Below, piece after piece: positions 28,515 to 40,129 of a stretch of DNA of 64,000 bases; the stretch's first letter is position 1; each line of letters begins with the position of its first letter. Where the stretch lies: assembly GCF_023078275.1 (NCBI RefSeq), contig NC_062998.1, positions 16,319,916 to 16,383,915 on the forward strand, given 5' to 3'. This DNA comes from Leguminivora glycinivorella (lineage: Eukaryota > Arthropoda > Insecta > Lepidoptera > Tortricidae). The notes beneath the pieces are model-generated. The model searched no databases. It was not told the DNA's origin and was given only the letters and a program-made list of their open reading frames with translations. The translations under genes and the position numbers were made by a program.

Positions 28515-31500
28515 CTGAAAATAAACCATACGTCAATACGACTTCGCATCACGCAATTATCACATTCTGACAATATAGGTAACCATTATAGGTAGTCGCA
28601 TCTGCAGTCAGGTCGCAAAGGCTAAGTAATCAATTAGCATAACAAGTTCCACAATAATACACGAGAGTACCTCACATGAAACTCGCTTTGCAACTTCAAG
28701 GTCGAATATTCAGAGAAAAAACAAATACGATGTAACGTGGCATTAGATTCCGACAAACACATTAAAACCGTAATATTATCTTAAAGTTGTACATTAAACG
28801 ACCTTAACTTAACGAATGGCGGCAGAGAAATAGTAATAACCAGCGGCACAGCTCGCGACTCAGTTGTGGTGCAGATCTGATGTCGTTAATATTTAATAGC
28901 GCCAAGTTAACTCGTAGGTCTCAATTGCGTGCTTCGGTAAAAAATACCATTGTTCGAGTCTTAGTCTTCAGATGTTCTGTGGTCACGCTAACCCGCCTCG
29001 AGCTTATATTGACAGCGCGATTCAGCGCATCTTACCATATAATTGCGACAAAAAAGTGAACAAAACAGTTGCACCCGGAGAAAATAAAAGAGAGCACGGG
29101 CTAGAAAATGTGGTAAGTGATATTTCTTTTTTTATTGTCCACAACCGCGACAGCAATTGTTTGTTCGATCGTTTAGACGTAACTGCCATTGATTACACAG
29201 TGCGTTCATATTGCAGAGCATTGCGTTAGTGTATAATTATGTGCCAGGCCATTTTCACTTACCAGTAATGATGATGACTTGTATTTATGCTATCCCATGC
29301 ATGTGCCACTTGTTCGCACACAACACTTCAGTGATATACTTGTTCATTTTGCGAACCATTAGGAAAATATTTAGAAATTCTTAATAACTACTAGGACCAT
29401 TGCATGCGTTCAGAAGCCAAACGTCAAACAAAATTCGCTGAGCACCTTAGGCATCATTACTGCTTAAGGCTCTATTGATTTAGAATAAAATAATATTGTA
29501 ATAACATGATTATACATAATTATGAGATGAAATTCGGAAATTGAGAAATGCTCCATACAAACTTCCACCCCCCATTTAAGGGAATTGAGGAATTAGAAAG
29601 AGACAAAAAGTAGCCTATGTCACTCTCCTTCCCTTCAACTATCTCCACTTAAAAAATCACGTCAATTCGTCGCTCCGTTTTGCCGTGAAAGACGGACAAA
29701 CAAACAGACACACACACTTTCCCATTTATAATATTAGTATGGATAGTTTGGATGTGTATGAAATCACAATGAGGTAAAGTGAATTCATACTCGCTGTAAC
29801 AACTGTCAAAGAATGGTAAGCAGAATAAAGATGCTATCCTTTGTGCATTACCTACTGGAGATTGTTTCGCAACGCAACTTCCACGTTCCTTGCATAAGTA
29901 GTTAGAACAAAAACAAACATTTTATTGAGAAAATTCATTGAACAGTGGTCATTCTGAAAGATTAAACCCCTTATTCATAAACGATTACTAAAGTTAACAA
30001 GACGATAAAAAATCGTTTGTACCTTTTTATCATACCAATACGTCGGAAAGAGACAAACGATTATTAGCGGCTTATTAACATTAGTAAACGTTCATGAATA
30101 AAAGTGTAAGAATTTTTAATACTTTTTGAATAACTTCTAATATTTACGAATGCCTGAACTAGGAACTTATTTTCAGTAAGCGGTTAGGTACAAGAACTAA
30201 AGCATTGTATTACGATAAATAAATAAATAAATAAATAAAAGTGCGACAAACAGATTGTCACGGTAAGCTCGTAAGGCTTTGTTGTGGTACTCAACAACAC
30301 TATATAATATAAAAACCTTTCGAGAAAACATCCATGAACTCAGGAACTTATTATCAGTAAGCGGTTAAATGCCCTTACCGGGAGAACTAATAGCAACACT
30401 CTTCGCCAGACCGGTGATCTACTACCGATATCGTATCGATAAGATTTTTGAATTGCAACTATCGGCATTATGGGAAAAATCGGGCGCCTACTAAACACAA
30501 ACATAAATTCACAGTAACGAAACATATTGCGGTAAATTAAACTAGAGGTTTTGTAATACTGTCGCAGTGTTTCGTATGAAAACCTTCCCAGTCTTCCCAC
30601 GGTCCTGTACCCAAATATGCGACATTCCCACGCCGTGGCACCTCTTTTTTGTAGCTTATCAGTAGTTCCAAGCACACGGTTGCATATGTTTATAAATGAG
30701 TGCACGAAAGTATCGTAAAGTTTAGCACGAGTGAATAATTACAGCAAATAAGGCACTCACGCCAATACGCTGAGATGACTATGAAACTTGAAACGTTAAC
30801 AATAAAATTTAAGCAATGGCACATTACATTCGTCAAGTTAATAAATGAAACAGTTAGAGATAAAAGTACATTGGGGCTAAGTTTGTCCTACAATAATGAT
30901 ACCATAGCTGGGAAACACTGAAGAAATTACACATATTGTTAACCAATATCATTAATTACCGTCGTCAATCCTGGTAGAGGCGAGGTGTTCCGATAATAGG
31001 TACTTATACAGTTGGACATCCTAATGGCCAATTTGTACACGAAATTAATAATATATAAATGATTAATATGCTGAAGTGTGAGTACCCTCATCAGTCTGCA
31101 ATGTAGCTAAAATTGCATGCGAATGCAATACGCCGTCTAAATGAGTCTCAAGTCACTGGGAAGAGAGCATAGAGAAAAGAAGTGTTACCAGTGTGTATCA
31201 TCTCGTCAACGTTTCTGTGCGAGTTGTGCAGCGACTGCTGCTCCTGGGCCAGGTAGTCGACGGTGATGGTGTGGTCGTGGCCGGGCCCGAAGCGCCGGCT
31301 GAGCAGCTGCTCGCGCTCCGCCAGCTCCTGCTCGCGCCGTCGCCGCCTGTTTTGAGCGTTGTTCAGCGACGCCTAGAAACCGTCAATCAGTGGTCAAAGA
31401 CTCCTCTCAAACATAATATTGCTGAAGAATTTTTATATTAAGTTTCAAATAATTTAATTTATTTATTTATTTTATTTATTTAATTTTAAGAAACAAACGG

Positions 31501-33781
31501 TCATATACAAAAAATGTCTACAATGATACTGTCTACGCTAAAGACCTACAGTTTCCTTAATTAATTATAGATGTGCTAATTACAATATTACCTATAATGT
31601 ATATTAATATTAAAAATTTACAAATCAACAACGGAGAAAACTATGACAGTTACACATGGTGTTGTAAAATGTAATACTTAATTGTATGTAACAATGGCAA
31701 ATCGTAAATTTAAACCAATTTTACACATTTTCTTTCTATCAAGCAAAGGTTTGAGATTATTAATTGTGTTCTAAACAGTAAACTTAAAAAACTGTGTTTT
31801 CTGAACCAGCGGCGCCTTAATATTCCAGGATTCATACCTACTATTTTATAATCATGTTGTTTTCATCTTAAATTATTAAACACTCATATAACATTTAATG
31901 AAATACTTTAACATGTTTGTTAGAGAGAAATTGCTTTAATATTTTTGCAGGAGCTTAAGTAAAGCAAGTAATATATCTCTCTATCTTGTAAATGAAGCAG
32001 CGAGCATAGTTAATGTATTATAGTTAACATTTATTTTATTTTTCATAAGCTTAAAACATGTTGGCACAAATACTAAGATATGCGTACCTAGCCTGAAAGT
32101 AACATAAAAAATTGTGGAAAATTAAGATCCATATTCCAAAAGTTACCTGATACTTTAAAACAAAATAAGTACAGTCAACTAAGTACAGGAACCCTAGGCC
32201 ACTCTACAACCATATCAAAATGACAAGCAGTAAGAGATTTCTTACAATCTGATTTATAATGTTACTATGACATAGTCCTACAGTGGCCTAGGGTTCCAAT
32301 TGGTTGACTGTACAATCGGTGCCTGTTTTTAAATTCTAAGCTATTTTGCACAGGCAAGTGAAATCAAACCCAGTCTGAGGCACATCTTCATTGAGCATTC
32401 GCCGCCTGAGCGAATTGCTTTGTGACATGCCTCGCCTTATGTGGACTTAGCCAATGGCTCAAATATTTACCAAACTTAGTGCTAATAACCAATGAGTACT
32501 TGCTTTTTTACTTAATTTTGGTTTAAATCAAATAAGTATATGTATGGTTTAAATGTTAGTCACAAATACTTTAACAGTAGAAGCCAGTACAGGCAGACTG
32601 AAAATAATAAGTAATTTCTATAGAAAGGGCAGTCAGGTTCAGTCATTCTGTACAGCCCCTAAGATATACAATTAAGTATTAAACAAATTCAGGATACCTG
32701 AATATGCCTGTTGTCATATTTCAATTGGTCCACTCGCATCTTTGCCATCGGTCTGCTGTTTATAGGAGTTTTGAAGACAAACACATCTAGTTTCTCGCAG
32801 TGCCTAGAAAGTATTTTAAAAATATATAAGAATATTTGCAAGTTATTTAGTTATCACATAATAATATACACATCAAAATAACTTATATCAAATTGTGCCA
32901 AATTTATCAGAAGAGCTGCTGTATTTCATTTCAGGAATACCAAAAAGCCAGCACTTGTGATTTAGTCTGTCTCAAAATAAGTGCCTGCTAAGCCGAGTGG
33001 CGCTATCTCAAAACCAAATGATTTTGAAAATAGAACTATCAGTTATATTATATACTTAAGTATATTATATAATTAGGTTATATTATATACTTAAGTATAT
33101 AATATAACTGACAGTTAGCTATGGATTTTCGTTTGAGATAGCGCTTTTCAGCTTAGGAGGGCAGAATAGTAAACATTATGAGAACATAGAAGGGTTAAGA
33201 ATGTTAAGATTGTACCTTAAAAGAGTTGCATGTGGCTAACAAGCCATGTTAAGGTATCCCCGGTTTAGGATACTTATGATAATTACAAACACATAACCAC
33301 ATACAATATGCTTCAAGAAGACTTACACTTTACTGACTTACTTACTTTACTTTTTTTTTACTTTTATGATTAGTCATTCATTTTTGGAACATCAATTAAC
33401 ATTTCTAATTTATCCTTTACATGAATACATTTTGGAATGTAAGTTTTCACTAGTTATACCTGTACAAATGAATTTAGGCTTAGACCAACATGTTACTAAC
33501 TAATGCTCTGTAGCCCAATCATCAGATGTGCTGGTGTTGCTGAGCAATAAGCTTAGTAAGATATAATATACCACTCTTTAAATTTATCAATAAAGCCCCT
33601 GAGAAAGGTTGTTGACTAACATATGGTTACAATGTAGGTATACTTACGCGTTGATGGCACTAATTTTTGATTGAATGGCATTTTCGATCGACTCTGAATT
33701 GTTCACATCCTTCTCTAACTGTTGAAATAAATCCGATGCTTCTTGAATTAACTGAGTCGTCTGATGATAGAGAGTTTCCAT
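28306..33781 (-). CDS. GOSR2: Membrin / Golgi SNAP receptor complex member 2 (Qb-SNARE)
   Basis: Complete four-exon gene: 33648-33781, 32698-32803, 31189-31372, 28306-28514 (order 5' to 3' on the - strand). All introns are GT-AG and phases 2, 0, 1 agree. The product is 210 residues against 212 in human GOSR2. Residues 1-80 form the N-terminal helical part with the conserved MRVDQLKYDNRHIQ; about 120-185 are the Qb SNARE motif ending NTLGLSN..I.LIERR; the last 22 residues are the tail anchor. Family role: ER-to-Golgi and intra-Golgi vesicle fusion with syntaxin 5, Bet1 and Sec22. The residue aligning with the zero-layer Gln of human GOSR2 (TQRLTLKG) is Asn here (YNRDTLKG). ATG choice follows homologue length. 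The polyadenylation site was not assigned. Confidence 0.95.
28860..29112 (+). other. Possible non-coding first exon on the + strand
   Basis: Non-repetitive, GC-balanced stretch with an arthropod-type initiator TCAGT at 28860-28864 and a strong donor GTG|GTAAGT at 29113, inside the last intron of GOSR2 on the opposite strand. The only + strand gene downstream is M6, which has a usable acceptor (GTGACAG) just before its ATG. This is inference only; no transcript evidence is available. Confidence 0.25.
29500..29743 (-). mobile_element. Helitron-like element, 5' part
   Basis: On the - strand begins TCCATACTAATATTATAAAT with GGGAAAGTGTGTGTGTCTGT. The 3' hairpin end is missing. In the last GOSR2 intron. 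Confidence 0.7.
29967..30105. mobile_element. Foldback MITE, CTTATTCATAAACG
   Basis: TTATTCATAAACGATTACTA pairs with TTAGTAAACGTTCATGAATAA (imperfect), with inner ACAAACGATT / AATCGTTTGT. Confidence 0.7.
30218..30420 (-). mobile_element. Decayed tRNA-derived SINE
   Basis: AATAAATAAATAAATAAA tail, AAAACATCCATGAACTCAGG and AATGCCCTTACCGGG remain; the box B region is disrupted. Confidence 0.6.
31189..31372 (-). CDS. GOSR2: GOSR2 exon 3
   Basis: Acceptor TTTCTAG, donor G|GTAACA. Encodes ASLNNAQNRRRRREQELAER-EQLL, the linker, and the start of the SNARE helix (LAQEQQSLHNSHRNVDEMI). Strongly GC-rich. Confidence 0.93.
32172..32312. mobile_element. Foldback MITE, TA|CAGTCAAC family
   Basis: Ends TACAGTCAACTAAGTAC and GGTTGACTGTA; arms GGAACCCTAGGCCACT and AGTGGCCTAGGGTTCC. 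A relative at 39452-39572 shares the CCCTAGG arms. The terminal CAGTCAAC is shared with 6374-7558. Confidence 0.8.
32698..32803 (-). CDS. GOSR2: GOSR2 exon 2
   Basis: Acceptor TTTCTAG, donor CAG|GTATCC. Encodes HCEKLDVFV ... MAKMRVDQLKYDNRHIQ, the best-conserved N-terminal segment of the family. Confidence 0.93.
33002..33160. mobile_element. Foldback MITE, GGCGCTATCTCAAA
   Basis: GCGCTATCTCAAA pairs with TTTGAGATAGCGC; the AT-rich centre has TATTATATACTTAAGTATAT repeats. In a GOSR2 intron. Confidence 0.75.
33648..33781 (-). CDS. GOSR2: GOSR2 exon 1 (start codon)
   Basis: Starts METLYHQTTQLIQEASDLF; donor GC|GTAAGT after 44 codons plus two bases. Human starts MDPLFQQT and has the same amphipathic helix. 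Confidence 0.93.
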
Positions 33782-34429
33782 TTTAATATAATTTTAAGAT
33801 TTCAAGTGTTGAAAACCATGTAAACTTAACCAAAAATTGGCCAACAATAGCACGTTAGCTCTTCTTCCTTGATTTATATTAAGGTGGCAGGTTAATTATT
33901 TTAAGTTCTACATTTACAGGTGTATTTTTATAGTTAGAAACTATGATAATTTCATAAAATTTTAAATAGTCAACACCACAAACATAATCAAATCGTGTAA
34001 AGTGATCTGTCATTTTGACGTCGGTACCATAGTCTGTACTGAGTGAATGAGTGAACGATTGAATGGAACTTACATTATCAACTGACGTGTACGTGCACAT
34101 AAAACGTAGTGTTGATTCAATAGTCTTTGGTGTCACGGACTCACTTTAATTTATTGATTGGTTTCGTTGACTTTCTTTTTATCAATTTTAAATATTTGTA
34201 CTTCAATGTTAAATTTCATGCTAAAAATATGATCGAAGAAAATACTTGTTCTGTAGGACTCTATGAAAATACATCGATAGCACAGACAATTTGAAGTCTA
34301 TCTTATCTGTATTGTGACTGTCTCTTGACTTGACTTTACTCAAAGTTATGGAGTTTAGAAATATAAGGAGCGAAAGCTTTAAGTATCAGAAGTGCACATA
34401 TAAAAGAGAAGATAGGTGGCGCTGCAATA

Positions 34430-34525
34430 GCAGGGAGATAAGGGTTTGACAATCTCTTAGCCTTATCGGTAGTGACCTCGCCTACGGAGCAAGAGGTCCC
34501 GGGTTCAAATCCTGATGAGATCTTT
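34430..34525 (+). mobile_element. tRNA-like SINE head
   Basis: TTAGCCTTATCGGTAGTGAC (box A-like) and box B GGTTCAAATCC, followed by T-rich sequence. Preceded at 34365-34430 by a repeat also seen at 25312-25385 (GGAGCGAAAGCTTTAAG). Confidence 0.6.
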
Positions 34526-34779
34526 TTTATTTTTTTCTGCTAATATTTTTCTTCAATTTTTTTTATTTTTTTAATGTCCAAAAATATTTTGTTTTGTTAC
34601 TACTTTTCGAAATTTCATTCTCAAGACTTACAACATTACCTAAGAATCCTAACATGGGGCAAACAATGTTAAAGGGCTTAAATTAACATTTGTCTGAATA
34701 AAACAATAAATAAACACAAATAAAAATACACAAAAAGAAAATTAATGTATAAAAAAAACAAAAAGCAAAAAGATCGCTG

Positions 34780-34850
34780 TCAGAATCGAACCCGAGAACA
34801 TCTGCGTACGAAGCCAGCGCACTACCACGGGACTACGTCTTGACTTGCTC
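34780..34850 (-). mobile_element. tRNA-like SINE head, second family
   Basis: On the - strand: GTAGTCCCGTGGTAGTGCGC, then box B GGGTTCGATTC. Followed by an A/T-rich tail toward lower coordinates. Not called as a real tRNA because the arms do not close into a good cloverleaf. Confidence 0.5.
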
Positions 34851-35141
34851 AGTCTGACGAAATCAGCCTAGAGAAAAGAACGTCTAATGTCATGTCACAT
34901 CGCTGATCATTGAGCGAGACATGCGCTCCAAGCGGAGAGATTTGTAACTGCAATTACAAGGCCTCAGCCGGTCATTTTTGCGATTGTTGTACTTCGACAG
35001 ATGTTCCTCCTTTATACTTCTATACTCCCTGCTCAAAGTACTCAAACACTGTCGTGTTGATGAATCTCTTGAACAATTTTCATCAAATAACGCTAATAAG
35101 AATATTTATTGTTTGTTATAAGTGACAGTGTATTGTCTAAA

Positions 35142-35885
35142 ATGGGATGTCAGGCGTGCCTGACCCGGGTGCCCTATGCAACCCTTATAGCAACCATTAT
35201 GTGCTGCATGGGCGTGGGAGTGTTTTGTGGCACTATGTACAAAGGATCGCAGTTATCAATACAGATGTTTGATCAAGTATTTCACTTTCGACTGATATGG
35301 ATGGAAGCATTGAAGATGATATTCGTCGTGGGTAGCGCATGCATGGCAGCTCTCGGGCTAATGCTATTGTGCCTTGGCTGCTTGACAACGGGCGCGACGC
35401 GGCAGAAGGTGTACCGGGCGTGGCGCGCGCGTGTCAGCGGCCGCGTCTCCTGCGCGGTGTTCATGGTGATCACCTACATACTCACCTTCACCTGGATCGT
35501 TCTCTTGGGATTCCTGGTCATAACAACATTCTTATTCACCATCTTCTGGAAGCTCTGTTCCAAACCTGAGAATGTCAAGCTGGCTACATGTATCGACTTC
35601 ACGCAATTTGATTTTATGTTTCCGTCCAATGTGAAACAAGAAGATATGAAAATCTGCGATTCACAAATGATGAAATTTTTTTGTAAAGATTATGTAGAAA
35701 AGGCAGAGTTTATGTTTATTCTGGCGATGGTGTCCTGTGTACTTGTAATATTAAGTTTAGTGCACTACCTTATGTGCCTGTCTGCTAATTATGCCCACAT
35801 TAGAGATCATGAAAAGTTCCAAGAACTACAAGAGCTGCAGTACTTGACCAACCCTGACCTGCACGCGTCTAAAGATCGTTTCTAG
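35142..35885 (+). CDS. M6: M6 / proteolipid-protein (PLP/DM20/GPM6) family tetraspan membrane protein
   Basis: 247 residues in one open exon. Four hydrophobic segments at about 12-32, 57-81, 105-135 and 189-212, with both ends predicted cytosolic. Family marks: N-terminal Cys (3, 6) for acylation, VPYATLIATI in TM1 (human GPM6A has IPYASLIATI), TTGATR after TM2, and VHYLMCLSANYAHIRD at the end of TM4. The large second extracellular loop has four Cys (139, 150, 172, 181), the number used for the two disulfides in PLP. M6 proteins act in neuronal membranes and filopodia, and fly M6 at tricellular junctions. The ATG at 35142 is chosen because homologues begin just before the Cys cluster; the frame is open further upstream but has no earlier ATG nearby. 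Vertebrate relatives are split into several exons, so the uninterrupted frame is notable. Divergent from GOSR2, 1.36 kb apart. Confidence 0.93.
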   Translation: MGCQACLTRVPYATLIATIMCCMGVGVFCGTMYKGSQLSIQMFDQVFHFRLIWMEALKMIFVVGSACMAALGLMLLCLGCLTTGATRQKVYRAWRARVSGRVSCAVFMVITYILTFTWIVLLGFLVITTFLFTIFWKLCSKPENVKLATCIDFTQFDFMFPSNVKQEDMKICDSQMMKFFCKDYVEKAEFMFILAMVSCVLVILSLVHYLMCLSANYAHIRDHEKFQELQELQYLTNPDLHASKDRF

Positions 35886-36300
35886 TACACAGCCCGCGCA
35901 CCCCTTCTGCGCTCTCTGGAGGCCACTACTAAGATGTGACATTAATAGAATGTAAAATTGAATTTCCACAGTTTTGTGTTCACCTATACATTTATATTGA
36001 TAAAGACTGACCTGCAGTGAATTAGCCCTAAATCATTTTATAATCTTACATCACGAATGATAATATTCATTCAAACCTTTACATATCTTGAATAGCTTTG
36101 TGTTACTGTTGTGCACTTCTAATACTTAAATCTTATTTTGTGTAATTAAGTTTGACCTTAATGTTCTGAATTTTTAGTGCTCAAGCTTGGTTTCAAACGA
36201 ATGAAAGTTCTCTTGATATAATATTGTTGATTGTGTTGCAACTTACCTTCTGCTAGAGCGACTATTGTTTGGCAATCAACTTCCTATGGTACTAGTTGCA

Positions 36301-36306
36301 AATAAA
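36301..36306 (+). promoter_or_regulatory. Candidate polyadenylation signal of M6
   Basis: AATAAA about 415 bp after the M6 stop. A second AATAAA lies at 36749-36754, so alternative ends are possible. Confidence 0.4.
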
Positions 36307-36309
36307 ACA

Positions 36310-37610
36310 TTTCCTCTTGCTGTTTGCAAGTAAGGCAACCTTTTTTATATATTCTAAGTAGACTGATTACAATTTCAGTTTGGTCCATTTCCCTACATTC
36401 CTCTAGTTTTAAGTCTTAGATTGACATAAGTGTATTAGATTGTAAGGAGTTTTTAATGGAAACCTTTTTTTATATCTTTAGAATTATATATTTAATTCAA
36501 ATAGGTGCTTTTACAAAAATTTTTTGGCATTTACAATATTTATATCCTATTGACTATATGCACATCTTGACTTTAGCATTATGCCTGATAAGCATGGGAC
36601 ACTTAAGAGTAGGCAGTGTACCTGCTAACAAATTTACATTATAAGCCAACATTGTTTTTCATTGATGTGGTATTTTTATACTCCAAATATTTGTAGCCTA
36701 TGGTTGACAAGTGTCAATAGCAAATAATGTAAAAATCACACTTATGCGAATAAATGCACTGTTATTTCTTTTAATTCAACATATTTATGCACTTTGCACA
36801 TAGCCTTGCTTAAGTAAATATAACAAAATAGCATCACAATTAAAAATAAGATGTTAGAATGTGCATGTGTGTTGCACTATATAAACAAAGAGCGCTGAGC
36901 TATTTGACATGCCTTTAATGTATTTTATAATAAGGCTAAAAGCTCACTGTTTTTAACCCCTGAATGGCCTGAATATTACAAAATAATGTTACTGTCGAAA
37001 TAGGTACATAATAAAGTAATGAATTATTCCAGGTTCAGTACTACACATATTTGGTACCTACATAATGTTTCACCATCGTAATTTCACGGAAACACACAAT
37101 TTTATTCTGTCTCAGTGCGAAAAGTACTGAGGTTAACTAAAGTAGCATGACAAGTACAAATGTTCTGTTTAGTTCTGTTCAATGATATCAAATGATAATA
37201 ACATTTGTAGAGGTGACAATCTGGTGGTAACAGTTTAAACTGGAATGTCACAAACACAAAGTTTGGAAATTCATTTATTCAAAAGTAAGAAAGTGTGTAG
37301 TAAGTGTATATTAAATTGATTTAACGAAAATGAAACTTGTAACATTTGTACAAACTACAAGATACTGATGTATTCACAATGTAACAAGAGTGTCATAGGC
37401 CTAACACCATAATTTATTCTTTCTTTTCTTATGCTGAACTAAATACCAAGTTATCTTAATATGTAAATGTAAAATTCGATTCAGAATATTTTACAACTTC
37501 AATAAAATATATAACTAAAAAAGTAACAAAAATTGAACTATCCTGATTACCAAAGATTGGAACTGAAAATACGTATTAAGTCTTAAATAAAACCCTTTCG
37601 GTAATTTGGC
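36310..37610 (+). other. AT-rich DNA downstream of M6, no gene seen
   Basis: Probably M6 3' UTR and intergenic sequence; it has several AATAAA words and no repeats recognised elsewhere in the window. Confidence 0.4.
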
Positions 37611-37617
37611 CTGTTAT

Positions 37618-37750
37618 ACTCTGTCAACCAAGTCTGTCAGTAAATAAGAACTAAGAAAACTATAGGTAACCTTTTCTCTAGCACCCTAAAGAAAAGGATG
37701 CATATAGTTTTCTTTGTTCTTATTTACTGACAAACTTGTTTGACAGAATA
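37618..37750. mobile_element. Foldback MITE, GTCAGTAAATAAG family
   Basis: TCTGTCAGTAAATAAGAAC pairs with GTTCTTATTTACTGACA, with inner CCTTTTCT / AGAAAAGG. A half copy is at 10848-10925. Confidence 0.8.
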
Positions 37751-38467
37751 TAGTTTTGTCTTATGACAAGAATTATGAGTGTTTATGGTGTTCCCACACT
37801 GGGCTGTTATAAATGTTATATAACAGCCAGTATGGGAGCAACATTAGTGGTACAATAACTAATTTTGACTGATAAAACATAAAACGATAAGTTGTAGTTA
37901 AATACTTAATAAAAGTCATGGAACATGTCTACGCCCTTAATATCCACCTAAAAGAAGAGTCACCTTCTGATTGTGAAATTTGACAGTATTTACTTAGGTT
38001 AAAGTAAATTTTAAGTCTTTGTATGCATTTTGCTTAGACTTATGTTGTTAGCAATCGTAATAAGTAGGTAATTAATATAATTTTTTATAATAATAAAGGT
38101 TATTTACAGTAAAAACTGTTTGTTTTTAATCACTGACGACGAACAAGGGACTGATAAAGTTAAGTGATATGATCCCTTTTCATAGTTTTTTTTTTTTCAT
38201 AAATAACGATCGGGCTAAGTTAATAAAATATTTTAGTTGGGCAAATTTTTAATTATGTTCTTGTCTATTTTAGTTTTTTACTATTAAGTATAACTACCTA
38301 TAGAGTCGATGGGTTGCAGTGCAAAGTTTCAACTTTGATACTTATATAAAGTCCTGAGATTTACAACAAACATTAAAATCAAAATAAGTAAATAACATAC
38401 AACCGAATAAATGGACATAAACCAAAACACAAAACCTTTACAGATCAGAGAAGAGTATCATAGGTAC

Positions 38468-38606
38468 AGTCACGGACTTTAATTGTTGATTCACTTCTAG
38501 CTCATTTTAAACTGGAACGTCATAGCTTAACTATGCTTTTAACTGTGAGATGTCCAGTTGAAAATGAGCTAGAAGTGGATCATCAATTAAAGTCGGTGAC
38601 CGGTCC
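38468..38606. mobile_element. Foldback MITE, CGGACTTTAATTG
   Basis: GACTTTAATTGTTGATTCAC against ATCATCAATTAAAGTC, and CTTCTAGCTCATTTTAAACT against AGTTGAAAATGAGCTAGAAG. Confidence 0.75.
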
Positions 38607-39204
38607 TACATAATTTCCGTTGGTATTTTGGATGGAAATGACCATATTAGGTACACTTGAAGGTTATAAGGAAATAAGGTTAAAAAGGTTCTGAAAACCT
38701 ATCATGAAACACACAGAAAGCTTAGATTAATCACTGGCAAGTAGTCAACACCGTTGACGATTGGGGAATTAATAAAACCACAGAATACATAAAAGTACAA
38801 GAAAAACTAAATTTGGTTTTTATGTTCATCTCGTTAAGTGTCTTAAAGGGCTAAGTGAGCATTTCTTTTTTTTGCCATTTTTTTAGGGAATTTTAAGTCA
38901 ATTGTACTCAGAATCACGAGTACTTTCAATCTCACTGGGAGACAAAAAGTTTCCCAGAATTTCCATAAATTTTTGTTACTTTCCTCTTTTGTTACCCCAC
39001 ACATCTTGTACGGAAAATGGTAACAAATTAAGAAAAAACGTATGGGACAATTTTTTTAACTACTAGGATTGAAAAAGCTAGTGATTCTGAGTAGAAATAA
39101 CATTTTTTTTTTCAAAAATATCACATTTCATAAAAGTGGCGAAAAAAAAAATGCTTGGTTTCATATTTTACGTACAGTCAACCAATAGGGAACTTGACTG
39201 TAGT

Positions 39205-39455
39205 TAAAAAAAATATTTTATACCATGCACGAAATAAAGCATCAGATAATTATAAGAAAAACATGGACAGAAGTTATTTATAAATCCAATTTCTATTTAA
39301 TAAGCCAGGTAGAAATATAAATATATAAAGTAACTGTGTTTACCGTGACGTCACTCAATTCGATTTCATATAAATTCCGTATAGCAAGTCATTCAAATTA
39401 GTTTTGACAGTTCTTAAAAAGAAGCTGATTTGACTAGGAGGCAAGTAGCCTATTG
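39205..39455 (+). repeat. Dispersed repeat, GCACGAAATAAAG family
   Basis: Matches 60648-60895 (ACCGTGACGTCACT, TTAAAAAGAAGCTGATTTGA). Confidence 0.7.
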
Positions 39456-40129
39456 GAACCCTAGGTCACTGTAGAACGATGTCATATAATGACATTATAA
39501 ATCGGATTGTAAGTAATCTCTTACTGTTTGTCATTTTGACATAGTTGTAGAGTTGCCTAGGGTTCCAATTTTTTTTCTGAAAACTTCCCAATGTCACGAC
39601 AGTGCTAAGCTCGACTATAAAGTACTAGGTACTTAGACAAAACATTGCCTAGCATAGGTACCTACATTATAAGTATGTACTTAGGTTGATATTTCAACCA
39701 GGAAGTAATCGTAAATGCTACACTAATCTGCATATTATTATTTAACACCTACGTATGTGCGACTCTTATGATTGTGAAAATGGTTCACATTATAACCTGT
39801 GACTTGGCTCAGTACAAGGGTCAGTACCAATTAGTCCTCATAACCGTCTGCGCAACGTGACTTGGTTTTGTTAGTCGGCTATAAAATTGTGAACCAATTA
39901 CCTACATCATTTATGAGTCCCCAGCAAGTTCGACTAGATTTTAGGTCATCTACCCGTACCTATAAATGGAGTTAGTTTTCATAAAGGTCTTAGCACACTA
40001 TGTCAACTCCACACCAACTCGACTCGCACTTTCTATGACATACGTGGATGCCGCGTAGACCTTGCAAACTACCTTAAAGACAATTTTGAAAATTGTGCTT
40101 TATATCGCACACTTTACACTTTATATATA

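Larger units (their letters stand above)
33782..35141. promoter_or_regulatory. Shared upstream region between GOSR2 and M6
   Basis: 1.36 kb between divergent start codons. It probably holds the GOSR2 promoter near 33.8-34.2 kb. The middle (about 34365-34850) is occupied by a dispersed repeat and two tRNA-like SINE heads. No clear TATA box was recognised. Confidence 0.45.

Noticed and set aside
28972..29229. 85-codon + strand open frame
   Set aside because: The strong donor at 29113 cuts it and no family is recognised; a non-coding exon is the better reading.
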